A stretch of DNA of 64,000 nucleotides from Lysobacter sp. MMG2. GTDB taxonomy: Bacteria; Pseudomonadota; Gammaproteobacteria; Xanthomonadales; Xanthomonadaceae. A program made the position numbers and the translations under genes. The stretch is taken from positions 248,001 to 312,000 of the forward strand of contig NZ_JAERQY020000003.1 of the NCBI RefSeq assembly GCF_016735495.2. Reading direction: 5' to 3'. This document shows, in pieces, positions 63,411 through 64,000 of the stretch (position 1 is the stretch's first letter; every line of letters starts with the position of its first letter). The notes below the pieces were generated by a model. The model saw only the letters and a program-made list of their open reading frames with translations. It was not told the DNA's origin and searched no databases.

Positions 63411-64000
63411 TGCCCTTCGTCGCCGCCACCCGCTCCCTGGGTCGGGCCGGGCTGTTCTCGCTGTCCGTGCTGCGGGCGTCCAAGCCGACCGCCGACTTTT
63501 GGCGCGAGCTGACTCGCGAGATTTACAAGATCGGCGCACGTTCGCTGCCGATCATCGCCGTTGGCGGCGCGTTCGTCGGCCTTTCGGTGACGCTGTTGGG
63601 CTATCGCGCGCTCGAGACCTACGGCGCCACCGCCCAGGTCAGCGCCCTGCTCGGCCTGGGCCTGTACCGCGAACTGGGCCCCGTGCTGACCGCCCTGCTC
63701 TTCGTCGGCCGCGCGGGCAGCTCGATCGCCGCCGAACTGGGCCTGATGCGCGCCACCGACCAGATCACCGCGCTCGGCCTGATGGCCATCGACCCGGTCG
63801 GCAAGGCCGTGGCGCCGCGCTTCTGGGCGGCGGTGATTTCCGTGCCGCTGCTCACCGCGTTCTTCATCAGCTTTGCCATCGCTGCCAGCTACTTCGAGTC
63901 GGTCCACGTGATCGGCCTGGACAACGGCACTTTCTGGCAGGTGCTCAAGGACAGCGTCGACTTCGCCGACGACTTCGTCATGGCCTTCGTGAAGGCGGCG
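63410..64000 (+). CDS. mlaE: Mla permease (partial, runs off the window)
   Basis: 197 residues visible of about 250. MlaE/YrbE permease: the conserved EIYKIGARSLPIIAVGGAFVGL, and GLYRELGPVLTALLFVGRAGSSIAAELGLMRATDQITALGLMA, the family signature. ATG overlaps the mlaF stop. The remaining Mla genes (mlaD, mlaC, mlaB) are expected downstream outside the window. Confidence 0.93.
   Translation, partial: MPFVAATRSLGRAGLFSLSVLRASKPTADFWRELTREIYKIGARSLPIIAVGGAFVGLSVTLLGYRALETYGATAQVSALLGLGLYRELGPVLTALLFVGRAGSSIAAELGLMRATDQITALGLMAIDPVGKAVAPRFWAAVISVPLLTAFFISFAIAASYFESVHVIGLDNGTFWQVLKDSVDFADDFVMAFVKAA

Overview
The window is about 68-70% GC by eye, densely coding, and carries no rRNA, tRNA, CRISPR array, phage or insertion sequence that I can see. 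Gene content points to a gammaproteobacterium of the Xanthomonadaceae (Lysobacteraceae), Lysobacter-like: type I-beta GlnA, a TorF porin beside glnK-amtB, I78 inhibitor, NodT/HAE1 efflux, a RecBCD operon and Mla genes. Several families of hairpin-rich intergenic repeats fit the same group. The placement is inference; no marker RNA is present.

Layout. 1-5500: hydrolase tail, secreted hypothetical, TPR/sulfotransferase-like protein, PEBP protein, META lipoprotein, uppP. 5600-10810: nitrogen block with glnA behind a near-perfect sigma-54 promoter and an NtrC-type box, an acetyltransferase, then torF-like porin, glnK and amtB. 10790-14330: amino-acid permease, small hypothetical, nitronate monooxygenase and a HAD protein lacking its cap. 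14430-17370: an operon in the order of E. coli ybhP-clsB-ybhN. 17450-25370: three overlapping sensor-kinase genes, the first with eight 92-residue HAMP-type repeats. 25470-29240: hydrolase, cupin, DUF2268 peptidase and a lower-GC membrane protein. 29340-31820: ntrB-ntrC with an NtrC-type box touching the ntrB start codon. 31940-34510: Cu/Zn SOD lipoprotein, GNAT, I78 inhibitor, and a barnase-type RNase overlapped by barstar. 34700-42640: TetA-type exporter, then gltB-gltD. 42640-43290: repeat cluster around a frameshifted GIY-YIG gene. 43290-53530: folE, then a leftward efflux operon (DUF2798, SDR, adaptor, RND pump, SDR, outer-membrane factor) with a divergent LysR gene. 53610-62395: recC-recB-recD. 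62620-64000: mlaF and the start of mlaE.

How it works together. GlnA, GlnK, AmtB, NtrB, NtrC, GltB and GltD lie within 37 kb and form almost a complete ammonium uptake, sensing and assimilation circuit; the two NtrC-type boxes suggest that NtrC drives glnA and controls its own operon. The other blocks are envelope and stress functions. The most unusual parts are the poly-HAMP kinase operon, the anchored RNase with its inhibitor, the capless HAD protein, and the repeat elements that sit inside operons.
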